A stretch of 64,000 bases of DNA from UBA6772 sp965183875. GTDB lineage: Bacteria > Bacteroidota > Bacteroidia > Flavobacteriales > UBA7430. This document shows, in pieces, positions 25,992-35,020 of this stretch; within the stretch, counting starts at the first letter, position 1, and each line of letters starts with the position of its first letter. The stretch spans positions 62,001-126,000 of the forward strand of contig CBCYMK010000002.1 in assembly GCA_965183875.1 (NCBI GenBank), in the 5' to 3' direction. Under the pieces are notes generated by a model. The model was not told the DNA's origin and ran no database searches. It saw nothing but the letters and a program-made list of their open reading frames with translations. The translations under genes and the position numbers were made by a program.

Positions 25992-27755
25992 TTATGATTT
26001 AATCTTTCTCATTCTTAAACTTTCTGGAGTAATTTCTAAATACTCATCATCGCTAATGAATTCCATCGCTTCTTCTAAAGAGAAAACAATTTTCGGAGCA
26101 ATTTTCATTGCATCATCAGAACCAGACTTACGCATATTGGTTAACTGTTTACCTTTAACAAGGTTTACTTCTAAATCGTTATCTCTAGAGTGTTCACCTA
26201 CAACTTGCCCTTTATAAATCACATCTGTAGGAGCCACAAAGAAGCGACCTCTATCTTGTAATCTGTTAATAGCAAATCCTGTGGCAGCACCTTGTTCCAT
26301 AGAAATAAGAGCACCTTTAAATTTAGAAACGATTTCACCTTTATAAGGTAAAAACTCTCTAAAACGGTGTGTCATAATAGCTTGACCAGAAGTAGCTGTA
26401 AGCATATTATTTCTCAATCCGATTAGTCCTCTTGAAGGAACATCAAATTCTAAGTGTTGAAGATCTCCCTTAGGCTCCATAATTAATAAATCACCTTTAC
26501 GCTGAGTTACCAATTCTATCGCTTTACCAGAAAATTCTTCAGGAACATCAATTACTAATGTTTCGTATGGCTCACATTTCTTACCGTCGATTTCTTTTTC
26601 AATTACTTGTGGTTTCCCAACTTGTAATTCGTAACCTTCACGACGCATAGTTTCAATAAGTACAGATAAGTGGAGAATACCACGACCAAATACATTGAAT
26701 TTATCTTCAGATTCTGTTGGCTCAACTCTAAGTGCTAAGTTCTTTTCAGTTTCTTTATATAAACGATCTCTTAGGTGACGAGAAGTAACAAACTTACCTT
26801 CTTTACCAAAGAAAGGAGAATTATTAATTGTAAATAGCATACTCATAGTAGGCTCATCAACAGAAATCCTAGGCATCGCCTCAGGATTTTCAAGATCAGC
26901 TAAAGTATCGCCAATTTCGAAATCATCTAAACCAATAATCGCACATAAGTCACCCGAACGTACTTTGTCTACCTCAGTTCTACCAAGACCTTCAAATACG
27001 AACAACTCCTTTATACGAACCTTTTTATTTACGCCATCTTTACATAGCATATAATCTTTTCCTTTTTCTAAGTCACCACGGAATACACGTCCAATAGCAA
27101 TTCTACCTTTAAAGCTAGAGAAGTCTAAAGAAGTAATTTGCATTTGAGGAGAACCTTCTCTATAAGGAGCTTCAGGAATAGTTTCTAAAACTGCATCTAA
27201 TAAAGGAATGATGTCTGTAGTAGGCTTAGCCCAGTCAGTACTCATCCATCCTTGCTTAGAAGAACCATAAATAGTTACGAAGTCCAATTGGTCTTCCGTA
27301 GCTTCAAGGTTAAACATTAAGTCGAATACCTGTTCCTGAACGATGTCTGGAGTACAGTTTTCTTTATCTACTTTGTTTACAACTACAATAGGCTTAAGAC
27401 CTAAAGCAATTGCTTTACCAAGTACAAAACGCGTTTGAGGCATCGCACCTTCAAAAGCATCTACTAAAAGTAAAACACCATCGGCCATTTTCAATACACG
27501 CTCAACCTCACCACCGAAATCGGCGTGACCAGGAGTATCTAAAATGTTAATTTTAACACCCTTGTAATTCGCGGCAACATTCTTCGAAAGAATCGTGATT
27601 CCACGCTCTCTCTCTAAATCGTTATTGTCAAGAATAAGCTCCCCAGTCTCTTTACGAGGATCCATTATTTGACATTCGTGAATGATTTTGTCAACTAAGG
27701 TAGTTTTACCGTGGTCAACGTGTGCAATAATTGCAATGTTACGTATTGATTTCAT
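25992..27755 (-). CDS. typA: Translational GTPase BipA/TypA
   Basis: A ribosome-binding GTPase of about 587 residues involved in 50S subunit assembly and stress or low-temperature growth. G1 is AHVDHGKTTLVDKI, G2/G3 lie in RGITILSKN and DTPGHADFGGEVERVL, and G4 is VVVNKVDKE. The EF-G-like domains and the BipA-specific C-terminal domain (FKGALISMEQGAATGFAINRLQDRG, then GEHSRDNDLEVNLVKGKQLTNMR) are complete. The second of two in-frame ATGs (27755) is chosen because it gives the family's usual MKSIRNIAII start; 27761 is also possible. A -7 promoter sits just upstream at 27774-27781. Confidence 0.95.
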   Translation of the reverse strand: MKSIRNIAIIAHVDHGKTTLVDKIIHECQIMDPRKETGELILDNNDLERERGITILSKNVAANYKGVKINILDTPGHADFGGEVERVLKMADGVLLLVDAFEGAMPQTRFVLGKAIALGLKPIVVVNKVDKENCTPDIVQEQVFDLMFNLEATEDQLDFVTIYGSSKQGWMSTDWAKPTTDIIPLLDAVLETIPEAPYREGSPQMQITSLDFSSFKGRIAIGRVFRGDLEKGKDYMLCKDGVNKKVRIKELFVFEGLGRTEVDKVRSGDLCAIIGLDDFEIGDTLADLENPEAMPRISVDEPTMSMLFTINNSPFFGKEGKFVTSRHLRDRLYKETEKNLALRVEPTESEDKFNVFGRGILHLSVLIETMRREGYELQVGKPQVIEKEIDGKKCEPYETLVIDVPEEFSGKAIELVTQRKGDLLIMEPKGDLQHLEFDVPSRGLIGLRNNMLTATSGQAIMTHRFREFLPYKGEIVSKFKGALISMEQGAATGFAINRLQDRGRFFVAPTDVIYKGQVVGEHSRDNDLEVNLVKGKQLTNMRKSGSDDAMKIAPKIVFSLEEAMEFISDDEYLEITPESLRMRKIKS

Positions 27756-27773
27756 GGTCATTTTTTAAGACTG

Positions 27774-27781
27774 CAAAATTA
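27774..27781 (-). promoter_or_regulatory. Bacteroidetes -7 promoter element (TAATTTTG, minus strand)
   Basis: Perfect TAnnTTTG match, 18 bases before the bipA ATG at 27755. Confidence 0.55.
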
Positions 27782-28329
27782 CGCAGAATAAATGATTGAT
27801 GTACTATAATACGCAGTTATTTATTTTAAAGGGGATGAGCTAAGCTTTTGATTAATATGCTTGCCTCATGATTACAGGAATGGACTTAGGATGTAAATCG
27901 TAAAAAAAACGTATTGTTTCCTTTTTGCCTGCCTATCTGTAGGAAGGCAAAAGAATGAATTTAAAATCACTAGCACCATTGAAAATGGACTGTTGTGAGT
28001 AAAAAATCAATGCTTACAAAACCTCATTCTCCTTCTTTTATTTTCGCTAAGCGCGGTTGGGTGATCTCCTCATAAAATCGGAGCTTCCCAATCTTGCTAA
28101 GCATCTACAACAATTAGAAAATTGACCTTTTGAATGCAGCAAAAAAATGACAGTTTCCTTTGGCTTTGGTCTTTTTAATATTTCATCTTAAAATTTAAAT
28201 AATCCCACAGTAAGACTCATTGACTATTTTAACTTTTTGACAAATTCGAATTGGTAGAAAAATAGGTTTAGATAGTTTCCTGCAAACAAACGGATAAGCA
28301 TTTAGATTAAATATTGAAACTGAAAAAAT
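27782..28329. other. Non-coding stretch with a hairpin; possible decayed sequence
   Basis: No credible gene is seen between the bipA promoter and the 28330 promoter. The stretch holds a 12-pair interrupted hairpin at 27923-27952 (TTTTGCCT, CCTA, loop TCTG, TAGG, AGGCAAAA). On the minus strand around 28040-28120 there are short open stretches (such as ARLGSSDFMRRSPNRA before a stop) that I cannot assign. It may be remnants of an old gene or element, lying at the edge of the degraded T9SS region. Confidence 0.4.
27923..27952. repeat. Inverted repeat (hairpin) TTTTGCCTGCCTA...
   Basis: TTTTGCCT (27923-27930) pairs with AGGCAAAA (27945-27952), and the inner CCTA (27932-27935) with TAGG (27940-27943), leaving one mismatch and a four-base loop. 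It is not followed by a T run on the plus strand and lies far from any gene end, so it looks more like a dispersed repeat than a terminator. Confidence 0.6.
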
Positions 28330-28337
28330 TAATTTTG
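28330..28337 (+). promoter_or_regulatory. Bacteroidetes -7 promoter element (TAATTTTG)
   Basis: Perfect match 61 bases before the ATG at 28399 of the frameshifted T9SS beta-helix gene, so expression signals are retained. Confidence 0.5.
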
Positions 28338-28398
28338 TGAAAATCACTATAATTTTCCATAGCTTAGCTATCAATAATTTACCTAAAACTTATATACT

Positions 28399-30464
28399 AT
28401 GAAAAACATTTTAAGGTTCATTATTATTTTAACAAGTACTTTTATTTTCCCTGCTCAATCTCAAGAAAATTTAAATTTTGAATACCAAAACTTTGACAAT
28501 TGGCAAATGTTTGTTGGAGATGGATATAGTATACCTAGTACAAACGAAACAAACTTTGGTATAGACGATCCTTTAAAAAGACATAATATAAATACCCTTA
28601 ATAATACAGACCCTTATACTCAGGGTATGCTGTCCATGATACCCGATGGAGAATTGTATACTGCTAGGCTCGGAAACCAGATTAATGGTTCGGAAACAGA
28701 AATGCTAAGATATACGTATATAGTTGACGATAATAGTGGGTTTTTGTATTATAAATACGCTATTGTCTTTTTACCGATTATTATTATTATTATTATGGTA
28801 TTTCCCAATTTGGTCCGGTAAAACAAAAAACCATTGTTTGGAACAGTAAGTTTAAAAATAATATGGTAGGGATTTATAGTAATAGTTTTAGGTTCCTACT
28901 TTAGTGATGGAGGTTCTCAAATTAAAAGAAATAAATTTAACGATATGACTTACGGTATTATTATTTCTGGTTATAATAGCTACGGAGTACTCGAAATAAA
29001 AAGTAACTTCATGTACAATACGCTAAGGAAATCTATTTGGATAATAAATATAGACTCTTATTTTACCACATCAAATGTCTTACCTGATTATGCTTTTGGT
29101 GTAGAAATATACCAGAACTATATAAAGTACAACACTTATGTAGGTAGCAGTAATATTACGGGTATAAGCCTAAGTAATTGCCAAGGTTGGTCCGGTCCCA
29201 AAATACATAATAATAATTTAACTCACTACGCCAGACCCTCGAGTACTAACGCTCATAAATACAAAGGAATAGATGTAAAAGACGTAATTAATGGCTCTAT
29301 TTACAATAACAAGTATAGTAGCCTGGGGCGAGGGTATTAGAGTAACTGGACACAACGAAATACTTAGTTTTAAATGCAACGACTTTTTAGACTGCTATAA
29401 TGTTTTTAGGTTTACAAACGACTTACCAGGTAGCATAAGTTATATAAGCCAACAAGGTTTAGCAAACAGACCGCACAACAATTATTTTTACGGTGAAGTA
29501 GAAGAGCGCTTTTCTGGTGAGCTTTCTATGGTTGGTGATATTGATTGGTGGTCTAACCCAAGTTGGCTTACCAATATAAATTTGACAACAAACTTACTAG
29601 GAGCTATCTTCCCAATGTACACTATAGCTCCAAGTAATTGCACTAGCTTTGAACCCAACCCCAGTATAGGCGGTATAAACCCCGAACTCCCTCCAGGCGA
29701 CCCAGAAACAGATACGGGAGAAACGGGTGGTAAAATGGCGGTATTTGTTAAACTACAACGAAACGTATATGAACAACCAAGGGCTAGACACCAGTGTATA
29801 TAGAAATAAATACCTGTATAGCTTGGTAGAACTTCAGCTCGAAACGCAAGATGCAGGAGAAATAGAACTCCTCTCTAATATATACAATATACTCTTAGAG
29901 AGTAATATTGCCAAAATGGTGGGTATAGAAAAAGACATTAGTGCAAGAGCATTTAATGCTGCCCTAGAGAAAAACGATGCCTTTATTGCCAATACATTAA
30001 CCGAAATGGTAAACAAAGAAGTGTATAATATTTGGCTAAATACTATTGCAAAAAGACATACACGAGTTTACCGAAGCACAAGAAAATACTTTATTAGATT
30101 ATGCATTGCTAACACCTTATTACGGTGGAGAGGCAGTGTATTTAGCTAGAATAATGCTGGGTATAGATATAGACGATTATGGAATAGAATACCGCATGGC
30201 AGAAGAAAGTGCCGAAACAGTAGAAGAAAACCCTTGGAATGTATACTTAATTAATAACATGCTAAACATAAGCCCACAACAAACAGCAAGTGGTTTAATA
30301 CTCTACGACATTACAGGTAGAGAGGTATTTAAAATCTCTCAAGAACTCCCTGTAGGAGGGCAATCTGTTATAACATTGCCAAGCTTACCTAAAGGGGTTT
30401 ACATCTATTCTATTCACAATAAAAATGAGGTGGCTATTATACCCATAAACTCCTAATACACTAG
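28399..30464 (+). pseudogene. T9SS beta-helix surface protein, multiply frameshifted
   Basis: Fragments in all three frames form one secreted protein of about 680 residues. A signal peptide (MKNILRFIIILTSTFIFPAQSQ) and a jelly-roll-like N-terminal domain (NFEYQNFDNWQMF, RLGNQINGSETEMLRYTY) run to an ATT microsatellite at 28777-28796. From about 28840 to 29400 comes right-handed beta-helix sequence (GIYSNSF, IKRNKFNDMTYGIIISG, LEIKSNFMYNT, IHNNNLTHYA). After a Pro/Gly linker (PELPPGDPETDTGETGG) comes an alpha-helical region to about 30200, then a T9SS sorting domain (NISPQQTASGLILYDITGREVF...LPKGVYIYSI). Frame changes lie near 28800, 28890, 29330, 29750, 30045 and 30437. The last restores the ending YTHKLLIH as in the next gene. 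Real decay and sequence error are both possible. Confidence 0.7.
28777..28796 (+). repeat. ATT microsatellite
   Basis: Six ATT units plus AT inside the reading frame of the T9SS beta-helix gene. It encodes a run of isoleucines that does not fit the surrounding domain, so the tract marks either slippage expansion (possible phase variation) or an error. Confidence 0.75.
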
Positions 30465-30467
30465 GCT

Positions 30468-31474
30468 ATGAAAAAGTATATTTTTAGTTTGTTTATACTC
30501 CTTAACTATATATTAATTGCACAAAATCTAGTTCCCAACCCAGGTTTTGAGAATATTATAGAATGTCCACCTGCTTTCCCAGGTAATACAAAATACATTT
30601 TGCCGAACCCTGGATTCCTGTGCTATCCGTAGACAATTCTACTTCCGATTTATGGCACGAATGTGTTTTTGAACCAGGTAATGACCCTTGGGGGCAATTG
30701 GAGTTTTATGGTCACTATTACCCTGAAAACCCCCCTCATTCAGGGTTGTCAAGGGCTTTTATTACCGTGTTTTTCACAAATCGTCTATAATAGAAGGGAG
30801 TACATACAGGTACCCCTTTTTAGAGAGTTTACTTCTCGGACAAGAGTACTATGTTAAAATTCATATTAAAAATGAACTTTCTTGTTCAATAGCCATAGAT
30901 AATATAGGGGCATTATTTACAACAGAGCGTTTGAATTACAATAACATATTTCCATTATACGTACCAAATACTTGGACTCCTGGAGATGACCAAATGAACG
31001 AATTATACCCACAGGTAATATGCGATGATATTTTTACTGCCCAAGAAAGTTATGGAATAATAGAGGGAACTTTTACAGCCGATAGTGCTTATGCTTATAT
31101 GAGTATTGGCTTGTTTACCCCTGACGAAAAAAATAGCTATTCTTTTTTGAATGCAGACGGCGTAAATATAACTGCTTTAATTATAGACGATATAAGTGTA
31201 GAAGCAGTGAGTGTAGGTTTGGAAGAGGAGCTTAAGAGTACTTGGAACGTATACACCGTAAAAGGTTTAATGTATATAAGCCCACAACAAACTGCAAGTG
31301 GTTTAATACTCTAACGACATTACAGGTAGAGAGGTATTTAAAATCTCTCAAGAACTCCCTGTAGGAGGGCAATCTGTTATAACATTGCCAAGCTTGCCTA
31401 AAGGGGTTTACATCTATTCTATTCTCAATAAAAATGAGGTGGCTATTTATACCCACAAACTCTTAATACACTAG
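30468..31474 (+). pseudogene. T9SS secreted protein, tandem copy 1, frameshifted
   Basis: The intact form would be about 335 residues: signal peptide (MKKYIFSLFILLNYILIAQ), an N-terminal beta-sandwich starting NLVPNPGFENIIECP, a middle with FEPGNDPWGQLEFYGHYYPENPP, a conserved core RLNYNNIFPLYVPNTWTPGDDQ...YPQVICDDIFTAQESYGIIEGTFTAD...IIDDISVEAVSVGLEEE, and a T9SS sorting domain. The NLVPNPGFE...C start is common to OmpA-linked and gliding-related proteins of Bacteroidetes. Frame breaks: a missing A near 30590, at least one more near 30770-30850, and an extra A near 31315 that truncates the sorting domain. Copy 2 is needed to read the intact sequence. Confidence 0.7.
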
Positions 31475-31477
31475 GCT

Positions 31478-32483
31478 ATGAAAAAGTATATTTTAGTCTG
31501 TTAATACTCCTTAACTATATATTAACTGCTCAAAACTTGGTTCCCAATCCAGGTTTTGAGGACATTACACAATGTCCTCGCCCATACCCTGGAAATACAG
31601 AAATACATTTTGCAGAACCTTGGATTCCTGTTTAGCTATAGAGAACTCCAGTTCAGACTTATATCATGATTGTTTTTTTGAACCTGGAAACGACCCTTGG
31701 GGAGAATTGGAACTTTATGTAGATAACTTTACAGAACCCCCCCCCACTCAGGCTTGAGTAGAATTAGGATTGCAGTTTTTGAATATCACGGTTATAATAC
31801 ACGAGAATACATTCAGGCTCCCTTATTAGAGAGTTTGTTGATCGGTCAAATGTATAAAGTGAAAATGTATGTTAAAAAATGACAATAAATTTTCTATAGC
31901 CGTAGATAATATTGGAGCCTTATTTTCTGTTGAGCGTTTAAATTATAATAACATATTTCCATTGTATTTACCAAATATTTGGACTCCTGGAGACGAGCAA
32001 ATGACCGATTTATACCCACAGGTAATATGCGATGATATTTTTACTGCCCAAGAAGAGTATGGAATAATAGAGGGAACTTTTACAGCAGATAGTGCTTATA
32101 CTTATATGAGTATAGGCGTATTTACCCCAGACGAAAAGGTGTCGTATACCTTTTTAAATGAAGACTCAGTAAATTTAGCTTCTCTAATCATAGACGATAT
32201 AAGTGTAGAGCTGGTAACTTTAGGATTAGAAGAAGAAGTAACACCCCCTAAATGGAATGTATTCTTAGAAAAGAACAACTTAAATATAAGTCCACAAGAA
32301 TCAGCTAGCGGTTTGATATTGTACGACATTACAGGAAGAAAGGTGTTTAAAACCACAAAGGAGCTCCCTGCTGGTGGTAAATCTGTTATTACTTTACCAA
32401 GCTTACCAAAAGGGGTTTACATCTATTCTATTCTCAATAAAAATGAGGGGGCTATATATACCAAGAAACTCATAATATACTAG
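31478..32483 (+). pseudogene. T9SS secreted protein, tandem copy 2, frameshifted
   Basis: A paralogue of the preceding gene with the same layout. The start frame ends after eight codons because one T is missing from the run at about 31490; with it restored, the signal peptide MKKYIFSLLILLNYILTAQ and NLVPNPGFEDITQCP appear. Another missing T near 31633 (GTTTAG for GTTTTAG) and further breaks at about 31750-31870 interrupt the middle. From 31869 to the stop the frame is open: FSIAVDNIGALFSVERLNYNNIFPLYLPNIWTPG through IIDDISVELVTLGLEEE to a complete T9SS sorting domain ending YTKKLIIY. It converges on the Rieske oxygenase gene with 36 bases between. Confidence 0.7.
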
Positions 32484-32519
32484 GCTATGAAATAAGTTTA
32501 TTGCCATAAGCTACAAGTG

Positions 32520-33608
32520 CTACTTATTCATAAACTCAGCTAATAAACTATGAAAGTGGTGTACGCCTTGCTCACGTGTTGGAGAAAATCTTCCAGCCTT
32601 ATAAAAACGAGACTGCAATCCTTTATGTACTCCTTCTACTACAAACTCATCTTCTCTTTCTACCTTATCTAATAAAGCTCCTGCCCCACTGTCTAATTTA
32701 GTTTCGTCGTATACATAGGTAATAAAAGACACCTTTGTTTTATTAATGGTTAGTGGTTTAATTATGTTCACCGACAATCCCCAAGGATAAAAATTAAACA
32801 TCATATTAGGGAATATCCAATAGTAATAAGCAGCAACATTTTTACCATAATCAGGATGCCCTACTGGAAGGTCAAATACTTCTTCAGCTCCTTCAGAGTA
32901 GCCTATTTGAAGGTTAACATGATCGTAAACTTCTGTAGTATAGTTTCCATAATCCAAAACTGCATTCAAATCTTCGTGCACAAAGGGAATGTGGAAACCT
33001 TCTAAATAATTATCGCAATAAAGCGCCCAATGACAATTAACAATATAATCTTTATTGAGTGAAGGATTGGCCTTAAACTCTGCCAAAGGCAAAAATCCAA
33101 TACGCTCATTCATCACCTTTATAACTTCTGAAAAATCAAAAGAAGGATCTAAGCCGGCAAACAAATGATCTCCCAGTTGTCTTAGAGGAAACTCATGCAG
33201 GCCATCACAAGCACGGGGGAAATTTTTAGCTTCCTTAAATTCGGGCATAAATTTAAAAGCACCGTCAAGACCAAACTTCCTACCGTGATACATACAGCTA
33301 AGACTCTTCATCTTCCCTGGGGTACTGCAAACTATATTCCCTCTATGGGTACATACATTGGTAAAACACTTTACTTCACTCTCTTTATCGCGTACTACCA
33401 AAAGTGGTTCTGTTAAGAAATTCTCTAACAATACTAAAGGGTATGCAGATTCTGCAAGAGGCACCAAGGTGTTTGCATTACCCAACCACTGCCAAGATTT
33501 CACAAAAACCAACTCTTTAAGCTTATCAAAAACTTCTTGACTTTTATAAAACTGAGCAGGTAATGTTTCTGCTTTGGTGATGTCTGGATCTATAAAAAAC
33601 TTAGTCAT
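32520..33608 (-). CDS. Rieske [2Fe-2S] ring-hydroxylating oxygenase alpha subunit
   Basis: A 362-residue non-heme iron oxygenase. The N-terminal Rieske domain has CTH (Cys86, His88) and CMYHG (Cys105, His108), the four cluster ligands. The catalytic domain has the mononuclear iron site DNYLEGFHIPFVH (His206, His211), preceded by the bridging Asp in YCDNY. The architecture is close to the choline monooxygenase/carnitine oxygenase and aromatic dioxygenase families; the substrate cannot be told. The start overlaps the end of the amino-acid permease gene by eight bases, so uptake and oxidation of the same compound is a reasonable inference. No reductase partner is adjacent. Confidence 0.9.
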   Translation of the reverse strand: MTKFFIDPDITKAETLPAQFYKSQEVFDKLKELVFVKSWQWLGNANTLVPLAESAYPLVLLENFLTEPLLVVRDKESEVKCFTNVCTHRGNIVCSTPGKMKSLSCMYHGRKFGLDGAFKFMPEFKEAKNFPRACDGLHEFPLRQLGDHLFAGLDPSFDFSEVIKVMNERIGFLPLAEFKANPSLNKDYIVNCHWALYCDNYLEGFHIPFVHEDLNAVLDYGNYTTEVYDHVNLQIGYSEGAEEVFDLPVGHPDYGKNVAAYYYWIFPNMMFNFYPWGLSVNIIKPLTINKTKVSFITYVYDETKLDSGAGALLDKVEREDEFVVEGVHKGLQSRFYKAGRFSPTREQGVHHFHSLLAEFMNK

Positions 33609-34863
33609 TTTTCTCTAGTTTTTTTCTTGTTAATAGCACGTAAAAAGGAATACCTGACATTAATAGTAGGAATCCCCAGAACACAATTTCTTCTCCACAT
33701 CCAACAATAATCCACATGGAAAAACAAAAAGCGAAGAACGCTATAATTAATTTAGTGGTGGTATTTTTTTCATTCTTACTATATAAAATAATAGCTAAAC
33801 TAGCCGTAGAGAATAAGTAAGGGGTAAGCACAGAGAGCGTAGAAAGCTTCATCATAAAAGTAAAAGCTTCTACCAGTGTTTTAGAATAATTTAAAAACAT
33901 TAATAAGGACACCAATACACTAGAAAGGACAATTCCAATAATAGGGGATTTATTTTTATTTGTCTTTCCAAATACCTGAGGGAATAAACCATCTTTTGCT
34001 GCAGCCATGGGTATTTGTCCCTGTATAAGGATCCACCCATTTAGTGCACCCATAGTAGCAATTACGGCTCCAGCGGCAACTAAATACTTAGCTGTTTCAC
34101 CCATAAATAAAGCCGCTGCATCTGCAAAGGGAGCATTTGAATATTGCAATACATGCGCAGGGATGATGCCCATAATTGCGATGGAGCTTAATATATAAAC
34201 CACAACTGTAAAAAGCGTCCCTATAATTGTAGCTTTTTTAATTGTTTTTTCTGCGTCTTTAATACTAGAACTAGGAATGGTTGCACTTTCCATCCCCAAA
34301 AAAGCAAATAAGGTTAAAGTTGTAGTGGCGGTTATTGCAGACCAATCGGATTCTCCACTTGAATTAAAAGGAAGAAAATTATCCATTTTTATATAAAATA
34401 CTCCAACGACTCCAATAAGTATAATGGGCGTTATCTTAAGTATTGTGGTAACCAGCTGTACTAAAGCAATGGTCTTTAATTCTTTAGAATTTATCCAAGT
34501 AAATAGCCATATAAAAAAGAGTCCAGTCGCAATAGATGCAATAGGACTTAAGCCTAAGAAAGGAAAGAAAACCTCCAGATACCCAACTAAGGCTACGGCA
34601 ATAGCTGCGTTAGTACACCATATAGAAACCCAGTAACCCCAGGCAACTAAATAAGCAGGGAATTCCCCTAAACCAATACGTGTATAAGCATACGGACCTC
34701 CTACAGTATTTGGTGCTAACCTAGCAAGCTCACCAAATACAATGGCCAATAATATTGCACCTAGAGACGAAAACACCCATCCCCAAATACTAATACCCCC
34801 ATAAATAGCTAATGCAGAAGGCATAAGAAAAACACCCGAGCCAATCATATTCCCTATTACCAA
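33601..34863 (-). CDS. APC family amino-acid permease (start codon unclear)
   Basis: An inner-membrane amino-acid/polyamine transporter of the APC superfamily, with about 12 helices. The conserved IGNMIGSGVFLMPSALA loop of helix 1, GELARLAPNTVGGPYAYTRIG and FAFLGMESATIPSSSIKDAEKTIKKA are all present. The only conventional start in range is TTG at 34863, but in-frame codons upstream to 34929 encode KISIIENSNKIGFWSSTA, which continues the conserved helix-1 sequence, with no ATG or GTG in front. The real start is therefore probably near 34929, using ATT or lost through a sequence error. It is followed by and overlaps the Rieske oxygenase gene. Confidence 0.85.
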   Translation of the reverse strand: MVIGNMIGSGVFLMPSALAIYGGISIWGWVFSSLGAILLAIVFGELARLAPNTVGGPYAYTRIGLGEFPAYLVAWGYWVSIWCTNAAIAVALVGYLEVFFPFLGLSPIASIATGLFFIWLFTWINSKELKTIALVQLVTTILKITPIILIGVVGVFYIKMDNFLPFNSSGESDWSAITATTTLTLFAFLGMESATIPSSSIKDAEKTIKKATIIGTLFTVVVYILSSIAIMGIIPAHVLQYSNAPFADAAALFMGETAKYLVAAGAVIATMGALNGWILIQGQIPMAAAKDGLFPQVFGKTNKNKSPIIGIVLSSVLVSLLMFLNYSKTLVEAFTFMMKLSTLSVLTPYLFSTASLAIILYSKNEKNTTTKLIIAFFAFCFSMWIIVGCGEEIVFWGFLLLMSGIPFYVLLTRKKLEKND

Positions 34864-34960
34864 TGCAGTACTAGACCAAAAGCCTATTTTATTTGAATTT
34901 TCGATAATGCTAATTTTTCTATTCTTAATGAGATTTTAAAAATAGTAAAAGTTTATATAA

Positions 34961-34998
34961 TAATAGGGCTCTGTTTGATCACAAACAGAGCCCTATTA
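34961..34998 (-). terminator. Perfect 17-pair hairpin terminator
   Basis: TAATAGGGCTCTGTTTG (34961-34977), loop ATCA, and the exact complement CAAACAGAGCCCTATTA (34982-34998). On the minus strand it follows the M14 peptidase stop at 35021 and precedes the permease gene, so it isolates the two transcription units. Confidence 0.85.
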
Positions 34999-35020
34999 AA
35001 AGATTATAGAATAAAAAAAA

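Larger units (their letters stand above)
30460..32490 (+). repeat. Tandem duplication, unit about 1,010 bp
   Basis: The string CTAGGCTATGAAA recurs three times, with ATG at 30468, 31478 and 32487, spacing 1,010 and 1,009 bases. Two full units each hold one secreted-protein gene; the third start is followed at once by a stop and then unrelated sequence, so it is a duplication scar. By eye the two units are roughly 75-85% alike, so the duplication is not recent. The last ~215 bases of the upstream beta-helix gene are about 97% like the end of unit 1, pointing to gene conversion of the T9SS domain. Confidence 0.8.

Noticed and set aside
28777..28796. CRISPR-like or VNTR array
   Set aside because: It is a simple three-base microsatellite of 20 bases with no spacers or larger unit.
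30460..32490. Insertion sequence or composite transposon behind the tandem repeat
   Set aside because: No transposase frame and no terminal inverted repeats; the units are direct repeats of a secreted-protein gene.
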